41,527 bases of DNA from NCBI GenBank assembly GCA_009746045.1, contig RPFO01000359.1, forward strand, positions 2,019,491 through 2,061,017. Reading direction: 5' to 3'. This stretch comes from Mesostigma viride (taxonomy: Eukaryota > Streptophyta > Mesostigmatophyceae > Mesostigmatales > Mesostigmataceae). The position numbers and the translations under genes were made by a program. The notes beneath the pieces were generated by a model that saw only the letters and a program-made list of their open reading frames with translations, was not told the DNA's origin and did not search any database. Of the stretch, positions 11,170-21,496 are shown one piece after another (positions within the stretch are counted from its first letter, which is position 1; each line of letters starts with the position of its first letter).

Positions 11170-14090
11170 CGTTATTGGCATGCAAGCGTCGAGCCTCCCA
11201 TACACAGCTGGTACTTAGTTAACGGTGTGGCCAGCTCATGGACTTATAATATGCGAGTTAGTGCTAAGATTGTGTCGGTACTGACAGCTTAAGCTGGCTG
11301 CATGCGCAGGTACATGATGAAAGGCTATTAATATGTATGCACAAGCTTATAGCCAGCCGACGTCGACGATGTCGCGACCGGCCGTCATGATCAGCTGGAT
11401 CGAAGCTGCTAGCTGTCTCCGGACGTTATCACTCATACGTCATGACACTCATGACTCCTCGAGCTCATCATGAGTGATATTATCGGAAACTGTTAGAAGT
11501 TTATAAATACTATATGGACGGGCGCGAGAAATTGAAGTTTCTGAGTGACGGTACGTCTCGAGCTGCATGCGCCGCACTGCCAAAATTTCATGGATCGACG
11601 CCGTGCCGAAAACGATCCGCGGCCCATGATCGCGATCCCAGCGCCTGGCAACGTCGCGACTTGCGGCGTCCGGCCACCAATTTTTCAATATCTGTCGAGT
11701 ACGTCGTCAGCAGCTCAATATATCATTCGGCGCATGATGTGCCGTACGTATATATCAGCTGACCCCCGGCTACGTACACCGCGTACACTCGCGATACAAA
11801 TATTATCGAAGCTGTGAGCACTAGGTGTCATTTGCGGCCTCCTGTTACAAATAATTTTAGGATGCATATGGCCGACTCATGTTAATTTACTTTGCGCTGT
11901 AATTTAACGTCAAAGTCTTGCATGACGTTGGCGCTGCGTGCGCACAGTAATTGCAGCCAGGTACGTATACATAGCTGCAGCAAATTTCGCGCACCAGGTC
12001 GTTTCGTTTTAGGCATGTGATCGGTGACGTCGTCAAAAATTTCTCGGTATATATAATGCACTATGCAAGCGTCATAACTGCACGAGCAGGCATATTCCGT
12101 AATTACGGGGGCACACGTGGCCGTGGCTGATTGTCAGCGGGACATATAAAAATGACCAAATCCTTGGGCACAGAACGAAATACAACTGGCACGTATGGGG
12201 TAAAATAAAGTCAACATTTGCATGGCAAATACAACTGGCAGCGTTGACGACATGTCCGCCCGCAGAATCATACCGCAGAGTCTCGATAGAATCTTCCTGG
12301 TTGTGAACTACCCAACTTGTCTGTATCTTTTTTCGAAGCAATCGTTGACGAGCATCTCGATTTTATTCCAAGTGTGAATCGAGGTGGTAACCGGGGCCGT
12401 GAGCCCGTCACACCACGGCGGTTGCTATTGGTTCGATTCCAATCGTCTCCAAACACATAAAGTTGTTGATGATTTCCTTCAAATATTTGATTTCCCGCAT
12501 CAGCATTCGAAACAGCATGATTCGAATCGCTGCTCAGATCCTAGGTAAGATTCTGGTTCAGTCCAACTTCTGAACCGGGACTTTATAATATTCGTGTGAC
12601 ATGCGGGCAGCAACACAAATTCGCGACCGTGGCGGTTGCAGAGAAACAATGCGTAACCGCCCGGGTCGCGTGAGTTGGCTTATTGGAGGAAACCTCCACC
12701 ACAAAATTGGTGCAAGATCTTGGTGAGGTCATAACAAGGAAACGTGGGACAATTGATGATAAATATACCCACTTACCCGAAAAAGCGTGGCCGGGCATTC
12801 CTGCAGGCTGCAATCTTGCCAGCAATTGGATTGGAAAGATAAAACTTCCTATTTGTACGTAATGGTGAGGTCACTACGAGGAAACTTGTTTAAAAAGCGT
12901 GGCACTCACCAGTGCCCCGCTTTCTGCATTGGTAACACTTGAAAGGGCAGAAAGGCACGCGCTGCGGGTGCTGGTGTACGACCAGAAGCCTGATCGCTTG
13001 TGAGCGAATAGCTACAGTAGTTATAGATGGCTATTGTGGTCAAAGGTTAGTAAAAAATGTCAAGGGTGGCTGGTGGCCGGCGTCGACATGGCGGCCGGTT
13101 CACCAATAATCAGCCTGCATACAGACATGCCAGCCTGACTGACCGCTACGTTCCACGGGGGTGACCCAGCCGACTACATATATCAGGCATGGACTCCGAC
13201 TCTGAGATCTGCCATACTAAGATATGTCAGCGTTGCACGTCGTCGTAGATTGGCTCGTGAATGGAGGGCTCCATGTGTGGCCCGCCGCCGATCCAGCTGT
13301 TGGCCACGTCAGATGATCCTAGGCATCATTATCCCTCGAGGAATATGATTGAACCTTGAGGATAGCGCATTTCCTTACTCTATCATTGAGAAATGGCCAT
13401 GCCGTCTCACAGGACCCACCCACTTAGTTGCGTCGCAAAGCCGCGTCTCACAGTAGTCAGTAAGGCAGGCCATCTACGTACAGGATAAAACGGTGGGATC
13501 TGAGTGGGGATGGCATTATTTGGACCTGGAAGTGAAGGGCCCGTGCGAAGCCGCACACGAATATTGATGACAGAGATGCACTGGTAATTATTATTTTTAT
13601 AAACTTGCTGTTTGGTTCGTTTTCCTCATTCGGAAATTTCGGCCTTCAGCCCTTCATGTACTTCTGGGGAAATGACGAATTCCAGGGATTCCGAAGGTAC
13701 CTCAAGTTCAGCGACCTGGGTGCTGCTTCACGTTGAGGTAAAATAATGACTCATCTGCCATGACCAGTCGTACAACTGGCACTCTTTACTACATGGTCTG
13801 AGAGCCTTCAATTCTTCTGGATATGTTACCCGCAGGCCCATGCTTAACTGTTTCGTTTTTTATTTGCCCCTGTAGTCAGTGCCAGCCCATTAGTCAGTGT
13901 GTACCCTCAGCCAATAGCATTGGACGACATGCTAGCGATCTAGTGCCGCCAATTGATCAGTCCACAATCGGCCGATGCAGTCAGTGGTGTGGCCAGGTAG
14001 CAGCATGCTAGTCAAGGCATTCCCTCCATTCACTTCCATAATCCTGAACAAGTCGACAAACGCGGATAATAAATGGCACATTTGAGCTGC
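11170..14090. other. Intergenic region upstream of gene A
   Basis: No convincing exon. It holds a tRNA-like T-arm at 12428-12444, a long hairpin at about 12622-12671 and a pair of similar segments near 12722-12745 and 12863-12889 (GGTGAGGTCA.AAC.AGGAAAC-like). Base composition shifts from AT-rich (11.2-12.1 kb) to mixed. Nothing else could be assigned. Confidence 0.5.
12428..12451 (+). other. tRNA-like T-arm / pol III B-box-like sequence
   Basis: ATTGG-TTCGATT-CCAAT forms a perfect 5-bp stem with a 7-base T-loop, and GGTTCGATTCC matches the internal B-box consensus. I could not find a matching acceptor 5' strand or D-arm upstream, so it is not called a tRNA gene. It could be a tRNA-derived SINE remnant, an organelle-derived fragment or chance. 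Confidence 0.4.
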
Positions 14091-14100
14091 CACGTTCTGG

Positions 14101-14260
14101 AGAGGACTTATGCTCAGATGACGCAGTCACGTGTACATTAAGTCACGTGTACATTCAGTCACGTGTACAGTAAGCCTATGACGGATGACCTATGATGGAT
14201 GACCTATGCTCACGTGACGCAGTCACGTGTCTGTTAATAAATTAATCAATTAATGACGGA
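14101..14260. repeat. CACGTG palindrome repeats, copy group 1
   Basis: Two copies of a GACGCAGTCACGTGT segment (near 14119-14133 and 14216-14231), preceded by (A)CTTATGCTCA or CTATGCTCA, with three extra GTCACGTGTACA units between and two ATGGATGACCTATG-type units. The second copy runs into a TTAATAAATTAAT tail. Confidence 0.85.
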
Positions 14261-15611
14261 TGACATATCCCCTAAATGGTCTGGCTGCCGATTTTCCGCC
14301 TAAAACTGAGTTACAGCCGACGCGCCGGCCCCTTCTCGGGGGACCAAATGCCGCGAAAACTATTGAGAATTAGGAAAAGTTTAGCTGAGAAGATCGAAAG
14401 CTTATAATTTTCCTCACAGCATGATACTAGGGGTTGCATACTTCTGACAAAGTTATAGAGGTGTTCTGGCCGGTCAAAGTACAAGGGGTCAGGGTACCTT
14501 TTCACGTACAACGTGCATTCCGGGAAACGACGACCTGGCCATGGCGGCTTGCGCCCACGCATGGCATTTACGTTTTCGTTCGAATTTTCTGACCCAACTC
14601 AGAAAATTGATTTTATACGTCCTAAAGATTATACAGGCCAATTTTTTGTTCGCGGGAACGCCATTTGATAGGTGTTGGCAGCGTTCTTGCTGGAAAAAAC
14701 TGCGATCAGGCCGGACGATAGAAACGTTGACAGCAATGCCTTTCCGGCGTATTTTAAAGGATATATCGGTTCTAAGACTTGGGTAGATTCTTTTTACTAT
14801 TTATGATGATTTGTAGTCGTAAACGTGCAAGGGTGGCCAGAAATCGCCGAATCTAGCGACCATGCTGCACAACTTTGGTGTGCCGCAATGCGCCATGTTG
14901 GGGCCAAGGTAATGCCAGCCATGCCAGGTAAAGCTGAGTTATCGTTTTCTTGTCGATGTATGACGTTTATGTATACGTTCTAGCTTGTGTAGCACATTCT
15001 TTCTTCATTATTCATGCTCTTTCTTTACCATGGCATGGCCCCTTCCTAAAACACCATTCCTAGATGCTTCCCTCAGTCAGTTGACCTGCCATAGTGTGAT
15101 GGTGATAAGTTTTAGAGGCTGTATGGGTTTGAATACCTCGGTCCATATATGTTTGTTATACATTTCCCACACACATATTGCATGAGTGTGAGGCAGTTGG
15201 CTGGTCTCTGTGGCATCATCAAGCATGTAAGGCCGGTGAGTAGAAGCTTCCCATTGTCAGCATGTGCCACCAGGTGTGCTGGCCATCACCTGGCAAGCTA
15301 TAGCAGCTTAGGCCTAGTTTATCCTTGCTAGGGCAAGCTGAAATAGGCTTAACATCACTAGCTTGTTGGTGGCTGCCACCTAGAATGCATGCCTTGCGTA
15401 GGGTATCCGTACCATTGTCTGTAATATGGAGGCAGATGGTGCGCAAGGATAGATGGCAATTAGTAATGAAGGAGACCACCCCCAAGCCTGTGGGGGCTCC
15501 GCGTGTGACCAAGTATGGCATTCATAGCGATTCGGGCCGCGGTGCCCACACCCCTGTAACTAGGACCTAGATAGCTTATACCATCCATTCCCTCCCATGT
15601 TCCCCTCCCAC

Positions 15612-15680
15612 TGAGGACTTATGCTCACGTGACGCAGTCACGTGTCTATTAATTAATTAATTAATTAATTAATTAATTAA
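15612..15680. repeat. CACGTG palindrome repeat, copy group 2, with (TTAA)n tail
   Basis: TGAGGACTTATGCTCACGTG followed by ACGCAGTCACGTGTC and (TTAA)n up to 15680. It matches the 14.1-14.25 kb group and lies just before the LINE fragment. It may mark the edge of a mobile element or an insertion hotspot. Confidence 0.85.
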
Positions 15681-15761
15681 TCCGTACCACGTTACCTACG
15701 TGCATGGACAAGGTGGCACCTGCACATAGGTGCCATGTAAGGGCGGTGTGATGATGCAGTT

Positions 15762-17799
15762 ATGTTTCCCCATCATTGTGGAATCACAGATGCCAAGGCC
15801 TGCCAAGCTCGCAACCAGGGCAAGGACATGTGGTACCACCTCGACCGGCTCGGCGGCCGGCGGCAGCGCACCCCGGTGGAGCACACAGGGGATGGCACGG
15901 CGCCGGTCAGCCTTGATCGACCGCTGGTTGGCACACAATGTTTCCTTGACCGGTGGGGCTCGCGCCCCCCCCCCGCCGCTTCACCCCGAGACGGCCGCCC
16001 GCCTTGGGGTTGCCGGACCCCCGCCGCCGCCAGCGCCCCCCTCCTCGGCCGCGGACTACCAAGTCCCCGCCTTGCAGGAGGGCTGCCTTGCCACCAACAA
16101 CGTCGTCCACCCCTTCACTTTGAAGGAATTGGACGGCGCCCTTGCTCGCCTGCGGTACGATGCGGCGGTCGGTGCCAACCACCTTTCTGCTGAGCTGCTG
16201 AAGACCCCTGATCCGGCGGTTAGGGATCTTCTGCTGGCGTTCTGCAACCGTGTCCTGCTCTCTGATGAGCCTCCGCCTGCTGAGTGCCGGGCAGACGGCC
16301 ATCCGCGTCATGCTGTACAAGAAGGGCTCTGCTGCTGACCCCGGTAACTACCGGGCCGGGGTGTCTGCCTCCAGAGCGCCGCGCTGAAGGTCTTCATGCG
16401 CATGATGCTGCACAGGCTCCGCGCCGGCGGCGCCGCGCTGGACCCACACCTGGGTGAGTCTCAGATGGGTTTCCATCGTGGTCGTAACACTGTCATGGCT
16501 GTGTTTGTCGCGCACCGGTTGATGGAGGAGGTGCGTCGCCTCCCCCCTGACAGTTTGCCGCGGGTCTTCATTTTTGTTGATTATATCAAGGCCTTTGACA
16601 CGGTTCTCTGGGAGGCTCTTTGGGCCATCCTAGCTCTGGATCGGCCGGGTGCCACCAGCGCTTATTGCTGCCATTCGCCGACTGTATGAGGGCTCACAGG
16701 CAGTAGTGCGGACTGCGGAAGGCACCACCCCACCATTCCCCCTTCACCACGGGGTGTGGCAAGGTTGTGTCCTGTCCCCATACCTGTTCATTATTGTCGT
16801 GGATCACGTCATGCGCCGGGCACGTGCGCGCTTTACTGCTCTTAAGGGGTTCGCGAGCCAGGCTTGGACATCCTTAACGAGAAAGAGCACGGCGGGGTTA
16901 CACCTGGTTACCGCCTGGCCGACCTGATTTATGCGGATGACACCACCCTCATCGCGAGCCCCGAGCACATTCAGACCTGGCTGGACTGTCTGGGCCTGGA
17001 GGCGCGGGCGGTGCCAGGGTTGGAGATTAGTGTCAATACTGAGGCGATGGTGATTGGGGCCTCCAGTACACCACCGCTGCCGCGCCTGCTCGACGGGACG
17101 GAGGTCCCGTTCCGCGATCGCTTCAAACTGTTGGAGAGCTGGCTTCCTGACACTGCAGACGATGTGGACACCCGCATCGGCCTGGCCTGGGCCAGGCTCC
17201 GTTCGCTCAACACCTACTGGCGCTCGAAGGGCCTGTGCGAGCACCGCAAGCGCATGCTCTTCAAGGTCCTCGACCTCACGGTGCTCATGTATGGCGCCAA
17301 GGCGTGGACACTCACACCCAAACTGGCAGCTAGGCTCAACGGCACGGTTTACAGGATGCTCCGACAGGTCCTTAACGTAGGGTTTTCCGAGCGCCCGTCA
17401 TCAGAGTCTTTGTATCATGGTATGCCTCGTATTTCGGACGAGATTAGGCAGCGTAGGATAGCATTTGTAGGACACCTTGCTCGCACCAGCCAGGTCGACA
17501 CCAACCTCATGGTCTGGCAGGCCCCCAGCGGCTTGGCCAGCCAGGGCGACACATACTGACCTGGCCTGGCCCCAAGGGCATTCCCAAAAGGGTAGGGAAA
17601 CCTGTCACGAACTACATCCAGATGTTGCTGGACGACCTAGTGGTCCCAGCCCAGTTTGAACACCGCATCCACTCTCTCTCCCGTCTTTAATTGGACTGCC
17701 ATGCAGAACAAGACGCGGTGGCAGAAGATTGTCAAGGCTCACACGCCCGACCCTGTGGGCAAGCCGCCTCCCCCAAAGAGGAGGCGTTTTGATGAGTAG
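15762..17799 (+). mobile_element. Decayed non-LTR (LINE-type) retrotransposon, 5'-truncated reverse transcriptase
   Basis: Reverse-transcriptase ORF fragments follow one another in different frames, so it is broken by several frameshifts and stops. Order: pre-RT part and first motifs (16040-16320, TLKELDGALARLRYDAAVG), QMGFHRGRN then VFIFVDYIKAFDTV (16465-16612, the catalytic Asp motif), GVWQGCVLSPYLF (16755-16793), YADDTTLIASP (16930-16962, the YADD catalytic box), then the thumb/C-terminal part ending near GMPRISDEIRQRRIAFVGH (17425-17475), and a tail with PPPPKRRRFDE and a stop at 17797-17799. No endonuclease domain was found, so the copy is 5'-truncated. The tail beyond 17.8 kb ends in a short ATTTA-type repeat (about 17920-17940). 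Element class is given by motif order; the exact clade is not determined. One motif has Trp where Arg is usual (GVWQGC). Confidence 0.9.
16040..17559 (+). pseudogene. Reverse transcriptase coding remnant
   Basis: Coding similarity passes through at least three frames: about 16040-16320, then 16396-16650, then 16649-16860, then 16864-17559. The frame changes and the loss of the canonical FKYLGSW-type segment (FKLLESWL here) show that it cannot make an active enzyme as written. Sequencing indels could explain one shift but not all of them. Confidence 0.85.
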
Positions 17800-18392
17800 T
17801 GTAGTTAGGCTTTTCTAGACTAGATAGCTTAGAGTTAGGTTAGTTCGCTTACGCGGCTTCCTCCACTCCACCCATCCATAATGGAATATGTGCTACATGA
17901 TCTCCCAACGGAGGCATGTTATAATTTAATTTAATTTAAGGGGACGTGGCGCGCCGAATATTTTCCGCGCGAAAAAATTCGCGGCACCGGCCGTACCGTG
18001 AAAAGTGGGTGCTCCGTGCGCGCACCACTTGCGGAAGTGGCCATGGCGACTGCGTTTAGGCGAAACTAGCAATGTAGGGCTAGAGAAATGCAAAAAAAAT
18101 GCTTGGATGTTGAAGACGATGATTTAATGATGTTGGGTTGCGGCGGCAAGTGGCTGGTTTACAATACCGCTGCTTTCTTTTACTGCCGTCGGCATGGGGG
18201 GTAATCTGCATTTTTTGGTCGCGCGGAATAAAATAGAATTCGTGATTGCGGCAGTAAATTCTCTGTTTTGGGGGTCTTTTTGACCGTGAAGGATGCATTC
18301 ATATCGGTAGCATCGAATTCTAAACCGAACGGGTGCTTTTTGCTACATTTTCGGCCATTCTCGGTAAGTATTTCTTGAGGCCTGCGCAGTGC

Positions 18393-18459
18393 ATGTCGGA
18401 ACCTTCCATGGAAGAACGGCCGTTGTTGCGCGCCTGGGCGAGGGATCTACGAGGGCAAG
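18393..18459 (+). CDS. Possible first exon of a plus-strand gene
   Basis: ATG at 18393 reads MSEPSMEERPLLRAWARDLR and reaches CAAG|GTATAG. Helical, charged, with no recognised domain. The frame also stays open past the donor to 18560. It could belong with the PHD ORF downstream, or to a mobile element. Confidence 0.25.
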
Positions 18460-19190
18460 GTATAGATTTGTGGCGACTGTTATCTACTATCAGTTCTTTC
18501 TTCGAAGAGCTCATCGTTCGAAGTTTTTTGCGTTCGTTTTGGTCAGTTTCCGCCAGTTAACTCTCCGTTGCTCGCCGTCGTGTTGACGAATACCTGGCAG
18601 CTTTAGCTTGTTTTCGTTGATGTCTTGATCAAATCCGCTTCAGTCTCAGCCGATAGATCCTAGGGAAGGCGTAAGGGATTTCATAGCACGTGTTCTGGCA
18701 AGGATGTTGTGCGTATGGACGCTTCTTGTTGTGTGATAGTGACGCACCCTTTCCTCGCAGCGGCATCACAGCGGTCAGAAGCTGAACGGCCGCCACTGGT
18801 TTCTTTGCATTTTATCGTGCAGGGAAGGAAGTTTTTTTATCGACGATCATGTTGGAGATATTGCATTTGTGTGACTGCATGTAGATAGCTGCCATCATTG
18901 GTTTATTTGAGCTTTCCTTGTTATGATGATGTGACAAGACAGCAATGTGCTGAGCCAACCATGGTTGACATGGTTGACTGCATGCAAGCTTTGTATGCCA
19001 TGATCTCCTTGGTTCCTTGCCCTCCATAGTTCCAGTTTGTTGCCCATGTCGGGTAGGGCAGTTAAGGAGTTGTTGCTGTGTTGGTAAGCTTGGTTGGCAT
19101 AACCCTTACACTCTAACCTGGGAGAAACATAGAAATGCTGGTAATGCATGTTAGTGCCATCATCATTATTGCTATTCACGTACTTATAAG

Positions 19191-19291
19191 TCTGGCCATG
19201 CTCGAGGGACGGTGAAGGAGTATGAGGTGCGTGGCCACCCCTTTGTACTTCATAACATATTCAGCATGGATTTGATCCATGTTGATGGCAT
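19191..19291 (+). CDS. Possible internal exon upstream of the PHD ORF
   Basis: Between CTTATAAG (acceptor) and GGCAT|GTAAAG. Phase 0 in and two bases left. Encodes SGHARGTVKEYEVRGHPFVL followed by HNIFSMDLIHVDG, which looks protein-like. The domain is not recognised. A second candidate exon at 19539-19588 would join it in phase. Confidence 0.3.
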
Positions 19292-19538
19292 GTAAAGTGT
19301 GATTGTGTTTACTTGCTTTCTGAGTGGTCCTTAGCGCCTTGTCAGGTGGTGAGTGGTCGTCTAGGAAACCCATCAGTGCGTGCCACAGTGACCCCCAACC
19401 TTGAGCATGTGTCGTCATCAGTGTGCTAGAGTTAATTATATGTGCTTTTGATCATAGATTTGCTGAGTTCTTGGCATGAAGTTTACAAGGTAACCTTGGG
19501 TAGAGTATAGTGTATGCTCTCTTGGCATGTATGCCTAG

Positions 19539-19588
19539 CGATCGTGTTGCTATGCTTGCGCTGGCAAGGTTGGCCATGCCGAGGGCAG
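19539..19588 (+). CDS. Possible short exon upstream of the PHD ORF
   Basis: 50 bases between ATGCCTAG and GGCAG|GTGAGG. Phase fits the 19191-19291 candidate (completing ATC, then DRVAMLALARLAMPRA). It does not join cleanly to the PHD ORF through any acceptor I can see. Confidence 0.2.
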
Positions 19589-19746
19589 GTGAGGGCAGAT
19601 GTGGTGCCTAGCCGTTTGCTTATGTTTTGTGATCGAGTGGGGCATGCTTTCTGGCTTTTTGGATGGAAAACAGCATGCCTAAGTGGCCATATACAAAGAA
19701 ACCCCCCTTAAGCTTATGTTCAGGTTTTAGCACGCATAACCTTATT

Positions 19747-19775
19747 ACTTGAGCTAGACTTGTCGGAATGACCTG
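19747..19775. repeat. 29-bp direct repeat, copy 1 (pairs with 20104-20132)
   Basis: Starts ACTTGAGCTAGACTTGTCGG and ends in AATGACCTG. The second copy, 357 bases downstream, is identical over 29 bases. The pair flanks the PHD ORF, and the ATG in copy 1 is its start codon. Further short TGACCTGTTTT..GGG segments at 19768 and 20237 suggest local duplication. Confidence 0.9.
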
Positions 19776-20046
19776 TTTTAAGGGTGGCTGCCACGACGTG
19801 ATGCAAAGGGAGGGGCAGGGGGACGATGGGGAAGGTAGTAGTGATGATGAGAATGATGTTGATGATATTCCTTGCCTTGCATGTGCGTCCCCGGATGAAA
19901 TTGACGGTGTCCCTTTCCTGCTGTGCAGCACATTCGGGTGCAAGGGAGGACTGCATGGGTGCTGCGCTGACCCCCCGTTGACTAAGGAGCCCAAGGGGGA
20001 TTGGTTTTGCCCTGCCTGCCTTGTGCAGGATGCTTACAAGGGCTGA
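19768..20046 (+). CDS. PHD-type zinc finger ORF
   Basis: 92 residues. An acidic stretch (GDDGEGSSDDENDVDD) is followed by a PHD finger: CLAC, then LLC, TFGC, a GLHGCC part carrying the His, and WFCPAC. This gives the C4-H-C3 spacing that binds two zinc ions. PHD fingers read histone tails in chromatin proteins and are also carried by some algal transposons. The ORF may be the last exon of a longer gene, since the ATG at 19768 lies inside a 29-bp direct repeat (19747-19775 and 20104-20132). TE or host origin cannot be decided. Confidence 0.65.
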   Translation: MTCFKGGCHDVMQREGQGDDGEGSSDDENDVDDIPCLACASPDEIDGVPFLLCSTFGCKGGLHGCCADPPLTKEPKGDWFCPACLVQDAYKG

Positions 20047-20139
20047 TATAGTGACATTTTCTGTTTTAGCGGGCATTTTTCTGAAAACACGTCTGACGCA
20101 ATAACTTGAGCTAGACTTGTCGGAATGACCTGGGACTTG

Positions 20140-21080
20140 GAACACCGCTGTCCCCCTGTTAGCCGGAATTTTTGTTGATTTTGTGGCCTTATCGGAAGTG
20201 TTTATGACATGTTTATTCCCAATGTCCGGTAAAAAATGACCTGTTTTGCGGGAAAATTAATAACTGTTCAAGGTTTTGCCATTTCCATGATGTAGATAGC
20301 TCAGCAAGCTACAAACTCAGGGAACTATATGACCTTGATTTTTGGTAGCTTGGAACAAATAAGTGAATTGGCTGGGGCATACCCAGCCCTAATTAGCGTC
20401 TTTTGCTATTTATAGCGCATTATTGGCGTATATATGGGGGTAGTACCCCCAACAAGTGCATGGACAACTCACTAGAGATGTTATTTAGTGCCCCCAATCA
20501 TAACTCAGCATTGTGCAAATGAATTTCAAGTGATATTAGCATGGGTCAAATTTTAAGGTTTTTGGGGTGCCACCTCCCCTTAATTTAATCATTGTGGAAG
20601 GGAAATGTATTGTATGACATGGTTGGTGGCCTTATTAGTATGTAGTATATGCCCACCCCTACTCCCTTGGTTGCTTTTTACCAACGGTACCCCTATGGGC
20701 TGTACTGGGTGTAACTGCTGGTATACTCAACCAAATGATTACCCCAATGGCTCAAACTGTTCAGCAACTAATTGTTTATCATCCCTGAAGTGTTAATAAT
20801 ATTAATTAATTAATCCCTGAAGTGGTAGGTGCCTAGCTCTTATAACATAATTCAAAATGCACATTCTACCAAAAATGAAAACGCGCGTCTTGACCCCCCT
20901 GACTTTGACGGTAGTTACACATGGCCTACCCTGCATATCTCACCTCCGTAATCTATCATTCTCAATGAATATATGTAAGGTTGTGATATACCAACCCAAA
21001 GGGCAACTCATGGACATGCTTGGCCCCCAAGGACAGCTATTGGATATGGGTAGGTTGGATGGCATCTGGTTTGCAAAAAA
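20140..21080. other. Intergenic region between PHD ORF and gene B
   Basis: AT-richer, with a TTAATTAATTAA run near 20800-20813. Short frames with no recognisable domain. Nothing further could be supported. Confidence 0.5.
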
Positions 21081-21087
21081 GTGAAGT

Positions 21088-21092
21088 TACAG
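21088..21092 (-). promoter_or_regulatory. Candidate polyadenylation signal of gene B
   Basis: TGTAA on the minus strand, about 213 bases after the stop codon and the first such motif there. UGUAA is the usual poly(A) signal of chlorophyte algae. A five-base match is weak alone. Confidence 0.4.
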
Positions 21093-21304
21093 CCAATGCA
21101 TCGGCAGTATTTCTGCCCATTTAGGGGATATGTGATGAAATATGGTAAACATACCGTTTCGGCCCGCAATACTAGGACGGATAGATAGTAGCAACACCCA
21201 AATTCCATTCTCTACCGGCCATTTCATTGACAACTCATGCTCTTGTGACGCAGGTGCGTGCTTTCGTAAAAAAATCGAAAAATATCAATCAAGGCTACCT
21301 GTTT

Positions 21305-21496
21305 TTACTTCCCAGAGAGTCGCCCCCTGGCAGACAGTGTCCGCCTGGGCGCAAATAGCTTGGTAGAGCTGCCTACGGTACCACTGCTGCCAGCAATTGC
21401 GGGAGAGGCAGGGGCTCCGGTGTTGGCACTCGTGCTTTTGACTCTGGACAAGGCATCGGAGTCGGCAGCTGTTGCAGTCGTAGATTGGTTGAATAT
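21305..21496 (-). CDS. Gene B terminal exon with stop
   Basis: 64 codons including TAA at 21307-21305; acceptor TTTCTCTGCAG|ATA, phase 0. Encodes a Ser/Thr/Ala-rich tail ending in a basic stretch (KLFAPRRTLSARGRLSGK). The phase agrees with the 22267 exon, which supports this as the end of gene B. Confidence 0.65.
   Translation of the reverse strand: MFNQSTTATAADSDALSRVKSTSANTGAPASPAIAGSSGTVGSSTKLFAPRRTLSARGRLSGK

Noticed and set aside
12361-12745. Ribosomal RNA fragments (GTGTGACGGGC on minus, GGTCATAACAAGGAAAC on plus)
   Set aside because: Only short resemblance to conserved rRNA words; orientation and spacing do not fit a small-subunit rRNA gene.
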